From: Halorubrum rubrum
GTDB lineage: Archaea; Halobacteriota; Halobacteria; Halobacteriales; Haloferacaceae
Length of the DNA stretch: 64,000 nucleotides
Assembly: GCF_024494685.1 (NCBI RefSeq)
Contig: NZ_JANHDM010000012.1
Span: 1-64,000, forward strand
Reading direction: 5' to 3'
Position numbers and translations under genes: made by a program
Part shown: one piece after another, positions 25,718-33,719 of the stretch
Layout: the number at the start of each line of letters is the position of its first letter
Position numbering within the stretch: the stretch's first letter is position 1
The notes under the pieces: model-generated
The model's input: only the letters and a program-made list of their open reading frames with translations
Database searches by the model: none
Told to the model about the DNA's origin: nothing

Positions 25718-26251
25718 TCACCCGAAGAGCGCGTTGAGGTACACCCACCGGTCGGTCCACAGCTGGTAGCCGAGCGAGACCGCGAACGCGGCCAGGAAGA
25801 CGCTGACCCAGAGCACGGGGTCGAGCGCCGAGATCACCGGGACGCCGATCAGCGCGGCGAGGACGACGAAAAGCGAGAGCGTGCCGAGCAGGCTGTAGTA
25901 CTCGCTCCAGGTGATCCCGTACGGCGTGACGACCTCCATGTACACGTCGACGGAGCGGGCGTCCTCGGCGAGCCGGATCGTCTTCCGATCCGACTCGTAC
26001 TCGACGATCCCGCGTCTGTCGAGCTTCGGCAGGTGCGTCTGGTGGAGCGAGTTGTAGACGCTGTTGCGGACGTTCTTCGGCGGGGGTGACTCGCCGGTCT
26101 CGTGTTCGGCGATGGTCTCCGCGAGCTCCCGAAGGGTGGTCGTTCCGACGGTCTCCTGGAGATGCTTGATCGTTCGACACCTGCGTTCGTTGCGCAGCAG
26201 GTCGTGGATCTCCGTTTCGGGGAGCCCCCCGTATCGATCGGTTATCGCCAT
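25718..26251 (-). CDS. Membrane-anchored HTH regulator (DUF7344-like), copy 1
   Basis: A 177-aa protein. The winged-helix part (about 10-90) reads EIHDLLRNERRCRTIKHLQE, then SVYNSLHQTHLPKLDRRGIV, with EYESDRKTIRLAE as the wing. Two hydrophobic segments follow ITWSEYYSLLGTLS. It starts MAITDRYGG; a longer frame begins 45 nt upstream. It faces away from the exported-protein genes across a 502-nt gap. Three paralogs lie at 32155, 32738 and 33720, sharing NERR, QTHLP and the WSxYY/WxxYYLGLS motif before the first membrane span. Confidence 0.8.
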   Translation of the reverse strand: MAITDRYGGLPETEIHDLLRNERRCRTIKHLQETVGTTTLRELAETIAEHETGESPPPKNVRNSVYNSLHQTHLPKLDRRGIVEYESDRKTIRLAEDARSVDVYMEVVTPYGITWSEYYSLLGTLSLFVVLAALIGVPVISALDPVLWVSVFLAAFAVSLGYQLWTDRWVYLNALFG

Positions 26252-26753
26252 GTGTCGTGATCCGACCCGTGTCTGAGTCGGGTCACCGATACACACACGA
26301 CCCCCCCACGTAAGTACGCGTTACCTACGGCGAGCCGCCCCCCGGCAGGGTCACCATGATAAACGACTGGCAACGCACGTCGGGTTAGCTCGGGGCCATG
26401 CGGCCACGGTCCCGATCTACCCCTCCCGTCGTCCGGTCCACGACCGGGACGTAACCATCCGTTAGGAGCGCACATTGCGAGCAGTGCGTGCGTACTCGGA
26501 ACGGATCTTCGAGGGGATTCCGTCGCCGTCGGCGATCGTTGCCGATCGATCTCGATCCCTCGATCCGGCCGAACCGGTCGGTCGGATCGGTGGCTCAAAC
26601 GGGCGCTTTACTCTGAGAAACGACACGTTGATGGCCAGAATACGACGTTTCAGGGTCCAACGGCGGCGTTTCATCAGAAATGGTGTGATTGGCTAAGGGG
26701 GTGGGTGTCGTGGCCATCTACCACGCCCGGCGAGCGAGTCGGGGTCGATCCAC
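26252..26753. promoter_or_regulatory. Divergent intergenic region before the exported-protein trio
   Basis: 502 nt without a convincing gene; frames here are short and arginine-rich. It must hold promoters for the leftward HTH gene and for the first exported protein. GACGTTTCAGG and GGCGTTTCATC form a near repeat about 26650-26675. GTCGTGG and CCACGCC around 26706-26728 can pair into a hairpin over CCATCTA. No 44-bp repeat of the kind before the second and third genes is present. Confidence 0.5.
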
Positions 26754-28202
26754 ATGCCAGACGAGAAACTCGAACTGTCACGGCGGAACGCACTGATCGG
26801 GCTCGGAACCGTGGGGGCCGCCTCCGCGGGAGCCGGGCTTGGAACGAGCGCGTACTTCAGCGACGAGGAGAGCTTCGAGGACAACACGCTGGAAGCCGGC
26901 GAGCTCGACCTGTTCGTCGACTACTGGACGGACGCGAACTCGGAGGCGATCGACGGGGGGACGACCGGAAGCGACCAGAACGACGGCGACGTATCGATGG
27001 AGTACGTCCTCAACGACCTCAAGCCCGGCGACTCGGGCAAGCTGGTGTTCTGTCCGAAGATCGTCGACAACCCGACCTGGCTGTGGGCGGGGAGTAGCGG
27101 CTTCACCCAGTACGAGAACGGCCTGACCGAGCCCGAGGAGGACGTCGACGACACGGGCGGCGACCGCGGCGCGGGCAACGGCGAACTCGCGGACAACGTC
27201 CACGTGACGGTCGCGTACTGTGAGCCGACGGAGGACGAACCCGAAGGCCCGGACGACTTCGACACGGTTCGCGAACTCGACAACCCCGAGGACTACACGC
27301 TCGCTGACCTCCTCGTCGAACTCCAGACCGGATATCTGTTGGACGGGTTGGTGGAGGACGACGACGAGTGGGTGCCGACGGACGACGGCGCGTATCCGGC
27401 CAGTCCCGACTCGGACACCCAGACGGGACCGTGTCTCTGTATCGACTGGAACGTGCCGACCGCCGTCGGCAACGTGATCCAGTCCGACTCGGTCGAGTTC
27501 GACATCGGGTTCACGGCCCAACAGTCCCGGCACAACGGCGACCCGGACAGCCCGTTCGTCGATGCGGTCCTGACGAGCGATGCGACCGGCGGAATTCGGG
27601 CGACCGACAGCTGGATCACGGCGTCCGTCAGCGCGGGTCCGACCACCGTCGTCAGGATCGATCTGGACGGTGACGTCTACGGCGGCGGCGATTCAGGCGA
27701 GGGCGAGTGGCCCAGCAACGAGGACGTCTACTTCATGGAGGCGAACATCGACGTCGACAACGACGGGATCGACGAGGCGGCCAACGACGACGACTTCCGG
27801 GTCGGATACGCCGCGGAGAACTCCGGCGCGAGGGCCGGAGCGATCTCGAACAGCTCCTCGGGAGCCAGCGGCGACGGCGGGTACATCCGCCGAAACACCG
27901 GGGGTTCGAGTAGCGGTGATTCGGCGGCCCGAACCGACGTGGCCGAAGAGGACGTCCCCGGCTTCTCCGCCTACGAGAGCAGCGATCAGCTGTCGTACAC
28001 GTTGGTGATCGACTGGTCCGCCGTCGCCGGCGACGGCGATTCGCCCACGGCCGATCTGTCGAGCGCACCTACGGAGATCCAGATCAACGAGGTCTTCGGC
28101 GGTGACGGGGGCGAGGGCGTCGGCGCCACGCCGAACAGCTCCAACGACGGTCGCGGTGACGTTGATACCACCACCGACGGCTCGGGAACGCTTCAGATCT
28201 AA
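26754..28202 (+). CDS. SipW-type exported protein with unique C-terminal domain
   Basis: A 482-aa acidic secreted protein. The N terminus has a twin Arg (LSRRNALIGLG), a small-residue core and TSAYFSDEESFEDNTLEAGE, the SipW/TasA/camelysin signature. The framework continues with DLKPGDSGKLVFCPK, ELADNVHVTVAYC, and NVIQSDSVEFDIGFTAQQSR (about 240-258). Unlike its two neighbours it has no vWA insert. Instead it has about 200 further residues with a beta-rich stretch (VVRIDLDGDVYGGGD, LSYTLVIDWSAV) and Ser/Gly linkers. It is probably a fibre or surface subunit; no SipW peptidase gene is nearby. Confidence 0.8.
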   Translation: MPDEKLELSRRNALIGLGTVGAASAGAGLGTSAYFSDEESFEDNTLEAGELDLFVDYWTDANSEAIDGGTTGSDQNDGDVSMEYVLNDLKPGDSGKLVFCPKIVDNPTWLWAGSSGFTQYENGLTEPEEDVDDTGGDRGAGNGELADNVHVTVAYCEPTEDEPEGPDDFDTVRELDNPEDYTLADLLVELQTGYLLDGLVEDDDEWVPTDDGAYPASPDSDTQTGPCLCIDWNVPTAVGNVIQSDSVEFDIGFTAQQSRHNGDPDSPFVDAVLTSDATGGIRATDSWITASVSAGPTTVVRIDLDGDVYGGGDSGEGEWPSNEDVYFMEANIDVDNDGIDEAANDDDFRVGYAAENSGARAGAISNSSSGASGDGGYIRRNTGGSSSGDSAARTDVAEEDVPGFSAYESSDQLSYTLVIDWSAVAGDGDSPTADLSSAPTEIQINEVFGGDGGEGVGATPNSSNDGRGDVDTTTDGSGTLQI

Positions 28203-28227
28203 GACGGCACAGCCGCGGAACCACCAA

Positions 28228-28271
28228 CCCACACGGTGTACGGCGGTTCGACTCCGCCGGTGGGTTTCCCC
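28228..28271 (+). repeat. 44-bp intergenic repeat, copy 1 (tRNA-minihelix-like)
   Basis: Identical to 29855-29898. GGCGG-TTCGACT-CCGCC is a 5-bp stem with a 7-nt loop matching the tRNA T-loop consensus TTCRANY. ACCCAC on the 5' side pairs with GTGGGT on the 3' side, like an acceptor stem, with about 8 nt between. It ends 18 nt before the ATG of the second exported protein. RNA-level control or a processing site is possible. Confidence 0.75.
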
Positions 28272-28284
28272 CTCGGGGGGTGAA
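28267..28284 (+). promoter_or_regulatory. Hairpin over the ribosome-binding region, gene 2
   Basis: CCCC-CTCG-GGGG folds directly after the 44-bp repeat. The GGGGGGTGA part is one base from the SD consensus GGAGGTGA and sits 6-7 nt before the ATG at 28290. Folding would hide it. The third gene has the same stem with loop CGAG. Confidence 0.55.
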
Positions 28285-28289
28285 CGCAA

Positions 28290-29798
28290 ATGAGCGACAA
28301 CAACGGATTCAAGATATCGCGGCGGAAGGCGCTCGCCGGGCTCGGCGGCATCGGCGTCGCGAGCGCGGGCGCCGGACTCGGCACGAGCGCCTACTTCAGC
28401 GACGAGGAATCGTTCGAGGGCAACTCGCTCACGGCGGGCGAGCTCGACCTCAAACTGGACTACAAGGCGACGTACGCCGGCGGTCCGGGGCGACTAGACG
28501 AGATCGACGGCTGGTACAGCGACGACGGCCCCGGCGAGCCGTTCGACGTCGAGGAGATCGAGGACGGGACCTACCTGATCGGCGAGGTGCCGAACGAGAC
28601 GGACGACATGTGGGCGGATGAAGTCCAGGACACCGACCTCTGCGCGCCGGATCTGGGTCTCGTCAACGGCGACGAGATCCCGGTCTTCGTCCTCGACGAC
28701 GTCAAGCCCGGCGACTCCGGCGAGGTCACCGTCAGCCTCCACGTCTGTGACAACGACGCGTGGATGTACATGAACGGGGCGCTGACGGCGAACGACGAGA
28801 ACACCGTCACGGAGCCGGAGGCGGACTCGGGTGAGGAGGACAACGACGAGACCAGCGATCCGATCGACGGCGAGGGCGAGCTCGCGGACGCGATCGAGAC
28901 CACGCTCTGGTACGACGAGAACTGTAACAACGTGCTCGACGGGGGCGAGGACGACACCACCTCGGTCCCTTCGTGTGTCCAACTCGTCCTCGACACGTCA
29001 GGATCGATCGGCGGTGACATCGACACGGTTGAGGACGCGGCTAACGACCTCGCGAACGACATCCTCGACGCCAACGACGACAACGCGGTGGGTGCGACGA
29101 CGTTCGCCGACGACGCCGACGTGGTGAACAGCGTCACCGAAGACTGGTCGGACCTCAGCGATTTGCCCGCGACCGGTTCGACGGGCATGAGCGACGGGAT
29201 CTCCGAGGCTGGAGACGACCTCGAGGACTGTCCCGATGACCACGACCGCATCATGGTCATCTTCACCGACGGCGCTCCCGACAGCCAGTCGGCGGCCGAG
29301 GATGCTGCGGACGCACTCCCCGGCGACATCGAACTCTACGCGATCGGCGTTGCGGGGGCGAACAAGGAGTTCCTGGAGGACCTCACCGGCGATGAGGACA
29401 ACGTCTTCGTCGTCGCCGACGACACGACCGCGGAGGAGGCTATCGAGCAGGTGTTCGCCCAGGTCGGGCAGACGATCACCGGCGGCGAGGAGGTCATCGA
29501 GGAAGGCTCCCTCGCCGACGTGATGGACGCCCTCGAGGACGGGATCGCCCTCGACGGGAATCGCTCCAGTGAGGACCGCGAGCCCTTCGCGGGCGCGATG
29601 ACCCACTGTCTCGGCTTCGAGTGGGAGGTTCCCACGGACGTCGGCAACGAGATCCAGACCGACTCGGTCGCGTTCGACCTCGGGTTCTACGCGCTCCAGA
29701 GCCGGCACAACGACGACCCGCCGGCGGAGCCGTTCAACGGGACCTACCAGGACGACAACGGGCTCCCGTCCAACGGGACCGCGAACGCGTCCGACTGA
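28290..29798 (+). CDS. SipW-type exported protein with nested vWA domain, copy 1
   Basis: A 502-aa acidic protein. The N terminus is ISRRKALAGLGGIGVASAGA with TSAYFSDEESFEGNSLTAGE. DDVKPGDSGEVTVSLHVCDN and TTLWYDENCNNVLDGGE follow. A vWA domain (about 230-395) is then inserted, with MIDAS residues DTSGS (235-239), a Thr in TGSTGMSDG and the Asp of FTDGAPD. The host framework resumes at SLADVMDALEDGI and ends with CLGFEWEVPTDVGNEIQTDS, VAFDLGFYALQSR. The metal site suggests ligand binding or adhesion outside the cell. The tandem neighbours are paralogs. Confidence 0.85.
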   Translation: MSDNNGFKISRRKALAGLGGIGVASAGAGLGTSAYFSDEESFEGNSLTAGELDLKLDYKATYAGGPGRLDEIDGWYSDDGPGEPFDVEEIEDGTYLIGEVPNETDDMWADEVQDTDLCAPDLGLVNGDEIPVFVLDDVKPGDSGEVTVSLHVCDNDAWMYMNGALTANDENTVTEPEADSGEEDNDETSDPIDGEGELADAIETTLWYDENCNNVLDGGEDDTTSVPSCVQLVLDTSGSIGGDIDTVEDAANDLANDILDANDDNAVGATTFADDADVVNSVTEDWSDLSDLPATGSTGMSDGISEAGDDLEDCPDDHDRIMVIFTDGAPDSQSAAEDAADALPGDIELYAIGVAGANKEFLEDLTGDEDNVFVVADDTTAEEAIEQVFAQVGQTITGGEEVIEEGSLADVMDALEDGIALDGNRSSEDREPFAGAMTHCLGFEWEVPTDVGNEIQTDSVAFDLGFYALQSRHNDDPPAEPFNGTYQDDNGLPSNGTANASD

Positions 29799-29854
29799 AC
29801 CGTCCACGAGAGTTCGGGTCTCCGGGTCCGCCGGAGCCCGAAACCCGGCCACGA

Positions 29855-29898
29855 CCCACACGGTGTACGGCGGTTCGACTCCGCCGGTGGGTTTCCCC
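29855..29898 (+). repeat. 44-bp intergenic repeat, copy 2 (tRNA-minihelix-like)
   Basis: Base-for-base identical to the copy at 28228-28271, although the flanking DNA differs. It ends 18 nt before the ATG of the third exported protein. The identity between two non-coding copies suggests selection or recent duplication. Confidence 0.75.
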
Positions 29899-29908
29899 CG
29901 AGGGGGAT
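29894..29908 (+). promoter_or_regulatory. Hairpin over the ribosome-binding region, gene 3
   Basis: CCCC-CGAG-GGGG, the same stem as before gene 2 with the loop exactly reverse-complemented. GGGGGATGAGG just beyond could be the ribosome-binding site for the ATG at 29917. Confidence 0.5.
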
Positions 29909-29916
29909 GAGGACAC

Positions 29917-31680
29917 ATGAGCAACCACGACACATTCGAACTCTCGCGGCGGAAGGCGCTCGCGAGCCTCGGCGCGGTCGGCATCGCGAGCGCGGGAGCC
30001 GGGCTGGGAACGAGCGCCTACTTCAGCGACGAGGAATCGTTCGAGGGCAACGCGCTGACCGCGGGAGAGCTGGACCTGAAGGTCGACTGGGAGGAACACT
30101 ACTGGGACGACTTCGACGTCGGCGTCGACGTCGATCACGTCGATAGCGCCGAGGAGGTCGGCGACGACCAGGTCGGGCTTCCCGATCCGGAGAACCCGAT
30201 GATCGCCGTGAGCGAGGAGGACCTGGAGACGTTCATGGACGGGACCGCGATCGAGGCGTTCCCCGACCCGAACGACGACGGGGTCCAGGAGATGAGCCTC
30301 GAGGAGCAGGAGTTCTCCTACCAGCCGTGCGAGCACGGCGCGGACATGGCCGAACACCTCGATCCGACGAACGGTTACCGTAGCGACACCGACGACACGA
30401 TGGGTTCCGACGGGACTCCGCTCCCGCTCGTCAACCTCGACGACGTCAAACCGGGGGACTTCGGCGAACTCACCCTGAGTCTTCACCTCTGTGACAATCC
30501 GGGGTACGTCTGGCTCCAGGCGGCGGACGTGAACGAGAGCGGCGGGGCGAATCCGGAACCCGAACGGGAGGCGGAAGGCGACGACGAAAACGACCCCGAC
30601 CTGGCGGAGAACGTCCGGACCGCCTGGTGGTACGACCCGAACGGCAACAACGTCATCGACACGTCGATCGGCGAGGTCGACGTGATGATCGCGGTCGACA
30701 CGTCGGGGTCGCTCGGTCAGAGCGAGGTTGACGACCTGACCAGCGAGGCGAACGACCTCGCGAACGACCTCGACGCGACCGGGAACGCCCGAGTCGGCGG
30801 ACTCTCGTTCGGGAACGGCGCGGTCGACGACTTCACCGCGCTGGCCGACGGGCCCGTCCAGTTCTCCGGGCTCTCCGCGGGCGGAAACACGCCGATGCCC
30901 GCGGCGCTCGACGTCGCGGCCGAGGAGCTGTCCGTCAACGGGCGATCGAACGCGGAGACGTTCATCGTGATGTTCACCGACGGCGGGCCGAACTACCCGA
31001 ACGCCGGGTACGACGAGTTCCCGATCGACGGCGGGTACACCCCTGGCGATTACACCGAAGGCGATCCGAGCAACGCCGTCGTCGAGGACGCGGAACTCTG
31101 TGAGACCGCAGCGGTCGCGGACGCGGTCCGGGCCGATCACCGGATCCTGGCGGTCGGCATCAACGACGCCGGGTCGATCACCGGCAACTCGGACGCGAAC
31201 GTCTGTGCGGACGGACCCGCCGTGGCGACGCTCAAAGCGTACCTCCGGGACCACATCGCGGGCGACGACGCCGACTACTACAGCGCCGCCGCCGTCGACG
31301 ACATCGGGACGATCCGCAACGACATCCTCGAGAACGTCGCGATGACCGAGGAGGTGTTCCATCGAGGAACGCTCGCTGACGACCTCGAGGCCCTGGCCGA
31401 CGGAAACGGGATCCCCCTCGACGGAGATCGCTCGACCGAGTTCGACGAACTCGCCGACGATCCGGACGACGAGAACCGCGAGTGTTTCGATCCGGGCGTC
31501 ACGAGTTTCGTCGGGTTCGCGTGGTGGCTCCCCCGTGAGGTCGGCAACGAGGTTCAGGGTGATACCGTGAGCTTCGATCTGGGATTCTACGCCGAACAGT
31601 GTCGGCACAACGACGGGAGCGGCCAGACGATGAACGGGTCCGAGTCGAACACCGATTCCGGAACTACGGGGGCACCGTAA
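29917..31680 (+). CDS. SipW-type exported protein with nested vWA domain, copy 2
   Basis: A 587-aa acidic protein. LSRRKALASLGAVGIASAGA and TSAYFSDEESFEGNALTAGE open it. An insert of about 90 residues (DDFDVGVDVDHVD to GSDGTPLPL) precedes DDVKPGDFGELTLSLHLCDN. After WWYDPNGNNVIDTSIGE the vWA domain (about 255-475) carries DTSGS (261-265), GGNTPMPAAL and FTDGGPNYP, a complete MIDAS. The framework returns at GTLADDLEALADGNGI and ends FVGFAWWLPREVGNEVQGD, VSFDLGFYAEQCR. A Cys pair (AELCETA, ANVCADG) inside vWA might form a disulfide. Same family as the preceding gene, with larger loops. Confidence 0.85.
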   Translation: MSNHDTFELSRRKALASLGAVGIASAGAGLGTSAYFSDEESFEGNALTAGELDLKVDWEEHYWDDFDVGVDVDHVDSAEEVGDDQVGLPDPENPMIAVSEEDLETFMDGTAIEAFPDPNDDGVQEMSLEEQEFSYQPCEHGADMAEHLDPTNGYRSDTDDTMGSDGTPLPLVNLDDVKPGDFGELTLSLHLCDNPGYVWLQAADVNESGGANPEPEREAEGDDENDPDLAENVRTAWWYDPNGNNVIDTSIGEVDVMIAVDTSGSLGQSEVDDLTSEANDLANDLDATGNARVGGLSFGNGAVDDFTALADGPVQFSGLSAGGNTPMPAALDVAAEELSVNGRSNAETFIVMFTDGGPNYPNAGYDEFPIDGGYTPGDYTEGDPSNAVVEDAELCETAAVADAVRADHRILAVGINDAGSITGNSDANVCADGPAVATLKAYLRDHIAGDDADYYSAAAVDDIGTIRNDILENVAMTEEVFHRGTLADDLEALADGNGIPLDGDRSTEFDELADDPDDENRECFDPGVTSFVGFAWWLPREVGNEVQGDTVSFDLGFYAEQCRHNDGSGQTMNGSESNTDSGTTGAP

Positions 31681-31792
31681 CACAACCGCGGATCACACGG
31701 ACGTGTACATTCGAGGACCGACGTCGAACGCAAGCCGATCGCCGTCAACGGTGAACTCATCCATTGACGACGTGAATACCGACGGGCCGGCT

Positions 31793-31832
31793 CTCGATCG
31801 ATCCGCGGGGCCAGCCCTCGATCGATCCGCGG
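31793..31832. repeat. 16-bp direct repeat
   Basis: CTCGATCGATCCGCGG occurs at 31793-31808 and again at 31817-31832, a 24-bp period. It lies in the gap after the exported trio; the core CGATCG is palindromic. A regulatory site is possible; nothing else identifies it. Confidence 0.6.
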
Positions 31833-31938
31833 AACGGATTCGCTCGGACGCGGTGGGACACGGCCCGTCCGCGAGACCGGTACGGTCCGTCTCGACTGAC
31901 CCGCGGAACGGCGGTAACGTCGGAAATAAAACCGAGCG

Positions 31939-32109
31939 ATGAAATCGAACGACCAACCGGACGATCCGCGGCGTCCCAGGATCGGTCGTATTCGCCTCGA
32001 TAGCGGCCGAACCGGCGGCTATCGCCTCCTGACGAAACGGAACGTGCTCCGGCTTTTGGTTCTGCTTTTGATCCTGATCCCGGTCGTCGATTACCTTCTG
32101 AACCTGTGA
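31939..32109 (+). CDS. 56-aa single-pass membrane protein
   Basis: Begins MKSNDQPDDPRRPRIGRIRL, a basic cytosolic face, then a hydrophobic span LRLLVLLLILIPVVDYLLNL ending at the stop. AATAAAA lies 12 nt before the ATG. It sits between the exported trio and the HTH pair and points the same way as the trio, 258 nt after it. It might be a small membrane partner; function is unknown. Confidence 0.45.
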   Translation: MKSNDQPDDPRRPRIGRIRLDSGRTGGYRLLTKRNVLRLLVLLLILIPVVDYLLNL

Positions 32110-32154
32110 GTTCCGGAGTCGGACGCTCGAGCCGGTTTCCTCCGGCGAGCGCGA

Positions 32155-32727
32155 TCACTCCTCGTCGAGGCCGGCACCCAGGCGGTTCCGGTTCGTCTCC
32201 CGGACGCAAGCCGCGGACGAAGTCAGGAACGCGAGGATGATGAACCCCAGGAGGGCGGCCACGGGAAGCGAGCCGAACGGCGGGACCCCGAGTGCCTTCA
32301 ACCCGAGGAGGGCGGCGCCGACGAGCGAGAGGCCGAGGAAATAGTAGCTCCAGGGGATACGGCTCTCGGGGACGGGTTCAAGGTAGAACTCCACGCGGCG
32401 GGCCCTGCTCGTGAGATCGACGCGGCCCGTTTCGGGGTCGTAGCGGATCACGTCGCGCTCCTCCAGCATGGGGAGGTGCGTCTGCGTCAGTCCGGAGTAG
32501 ACGCGCTTTCGCTGCCTCGCGGTGAGTTCGTCGGAGGAGACGCCGTTCTCGCGTGCGGCCACGTACTCGACGAGGTCGTCGAACGCGACCGGACGATCGG
32601 CGTGCGCCTTCAAGAACCGGAGCACGTGTCGTCGTCGCTCGTTGCGGAGGATCTCGAAGACCGTTTCGCGGGGGATCGTCTCCTCCGCGACCGCGGCTCG
32701 AACCGTTTCTTCGAGCGGTGAACGCAT
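32155..32727 (-). CDS. Membrane-anchored HTH regulator (DUF7344-like), copy 2
   Basis: A 190-aa protein. The winged helix (about 20-105) includes EILRNERRRHVLRFLKAHAD, RKRVYSGLTQTHLPMLEERD and IRYDPETGRVDLT. Two membrane spans follow IPWSYYFLGLSLVG. It lies 10 nt downstream of copy 3 on the same strand, so the two are probably one transcript. Confidence 0.8.
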   Translation of the reverse strand: MRSPLEETVRAAVAEETIPRETVFEILRNERRRHVLRFLKAHADRPVAFDDLVEYVAARENGVSSDELTARQRKRVYSGLTQTHLPMLEERDVIRYDPETGRVDLTSRARRVEFYLEPVPESRIPWSYYFLGLSLVGAALLGLKALGVPPFGSLPVAALLGFIILAFLTSSAACVRETNRNRLGAGLDEE

Positions 32728-32737
32728 CGCCGATCAC

Positions 32738-33334
32738 TCAGGTCCGCCCGGAGGGGCGTCGGTGAAGAGCGTTTCGGCGGGTTCGGTACGTGTGAACGCT
32801 CGACGAGACGAGAAACGCCGCGACGATGATTTCCGCGGTCGATAAGGAGACGACGCCGAAGGTCGTTCCGACGAACACGGCTCCGAGAAAGAGCAGGACC
32901 GCGACGAGCGAGAGGCCGAGGTAGTACCGCGCCCAAGGGATCTCGTTTTCGGGGACGTAATCGAGGTAGAGCTGGACATCGGCCATGCCGTCGGTCGGCC
33001 GGAGCTCTCCGCGCCGACCGTCGTACTCGATCACGCCGGTCTCGTCGAGCTTCGGGAGGTGCGTCTGCCGAAGCGCCGTGTACACCCGCTTCCGTTCGGC
33101 GTACTCGACGTCGCCGACCCGCTTGTCGTTCTCCCAGGCGGCGATCGTCTCGACCATGTCACCGAGATGGAACTGCTCCTCCGAACGCTCTCTGAGGTAC
33201 CGGAGCACGTACCGCCGCCGCTCGTTACAGAGGACGTCGAAGATCTCGTCGTGAGTCGGGCCCTCCGATCCGGCCGAACCGGCGTCTGAGGGGGCCATCT
33301 CGTCGGTCGTCGTGAGCTCGGTGTGTCCCCCCAT
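32738..33334 (-). CDS. Membrane-anchored HTH regulator (DUF7344-like), copy 3
   Basis: A 198-aa protein. After about 30 polar residues comes EIFDVLCNERRRYVLRYLRE, RKRVYTALRQTHLPKLDETG and VIEYDGRRGELRPTD, then two spans after IPWARYYLGLSLVAV. The start at MGGHTEL fits an AATTTTTG box about 33 nt upstream; the longer frame to 33382 starts inside that promoter. First gene of the leftward pair. Confidence 0.8.
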   Translation of the reverse strand: MGGHTELTTTDEMAPSDAGSAGSEGPTHDEIFDVLCNERRRYVLRYLRERSEEQFHLGDMVETIAAWENDKRVGDVEYAERKRVYTALRQTHLPKLDETGVIEYDGRRGELRPTDGMADVQLYLDYVPENEIPWARYYLGLSLVAVLLFLGAVFVGTTFGVVSLSTAEIIVAAFLVSSSVHTYRTRRNALHRRPSGRT

Positions 33335-33719
33335 CAGGACGGGGACTACAGAAGGGGAGCACAAAAATTTAATTAATTTCACATTATCTGGGGAACAAAT
33401 CGAGAGACCGAACGCCGATCGACCCGTTCTCCTCGCCTAACTATAAGAAAAAAGAAGTATAGAAACTGTTAATGTGTGACGAGGTATCTAACAGTGTGAC
33501 GATACCACGGCGGCCGCGAGCGCTCGCGCTCGGCCGCCGGGTCACGGAGGCAGAAACTCCTCGAAGGGGGCTGCCGTCCCCGGAAACAACTACCTCGCGC
33601 GGAAGCAGTCGCCGTTCGCGAGCGATCGGTCGTACAGTTCTCGGAGGCCGTGTAGCCTTCGAACTGCGACCGACCCGGTCCGATCGGAACCGACGGACGA
33701 ACAGGAGACGAGACCCAAA
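33335..33719. promoter_or_regulatory. AT-rich divergent promoter region
   Basis: 385 nt between two divergent HTH genes. It contains AATTTAATTAATTTCACATTAT around 33367-33390 in two AT blocks and CTATAAGAAAAAAGAAG near 33440-33456, much AT-richer than the surroundings. GTGTGACGA occurs at 33473-33481 and 33494-33502, 21 bp apart, a possible operator pair. No gene is supported. Confidence 0.5.

Noticed and set aside
31694-31716. Third copy of the 44-bp minihelix repeat after the exported trio
   Set aside because: CACACGG...GTGTAC...TTCGA appears in order but the stems do not pair; chance or a decayed copy cannot be separated.
31703-31942. 79-aa frame after the exported trio
   Set aside because: It runs through the 16-bp direct repeat, gives a repeated LDRSAGPALDRSA peptide, and lacks a promoter or family.
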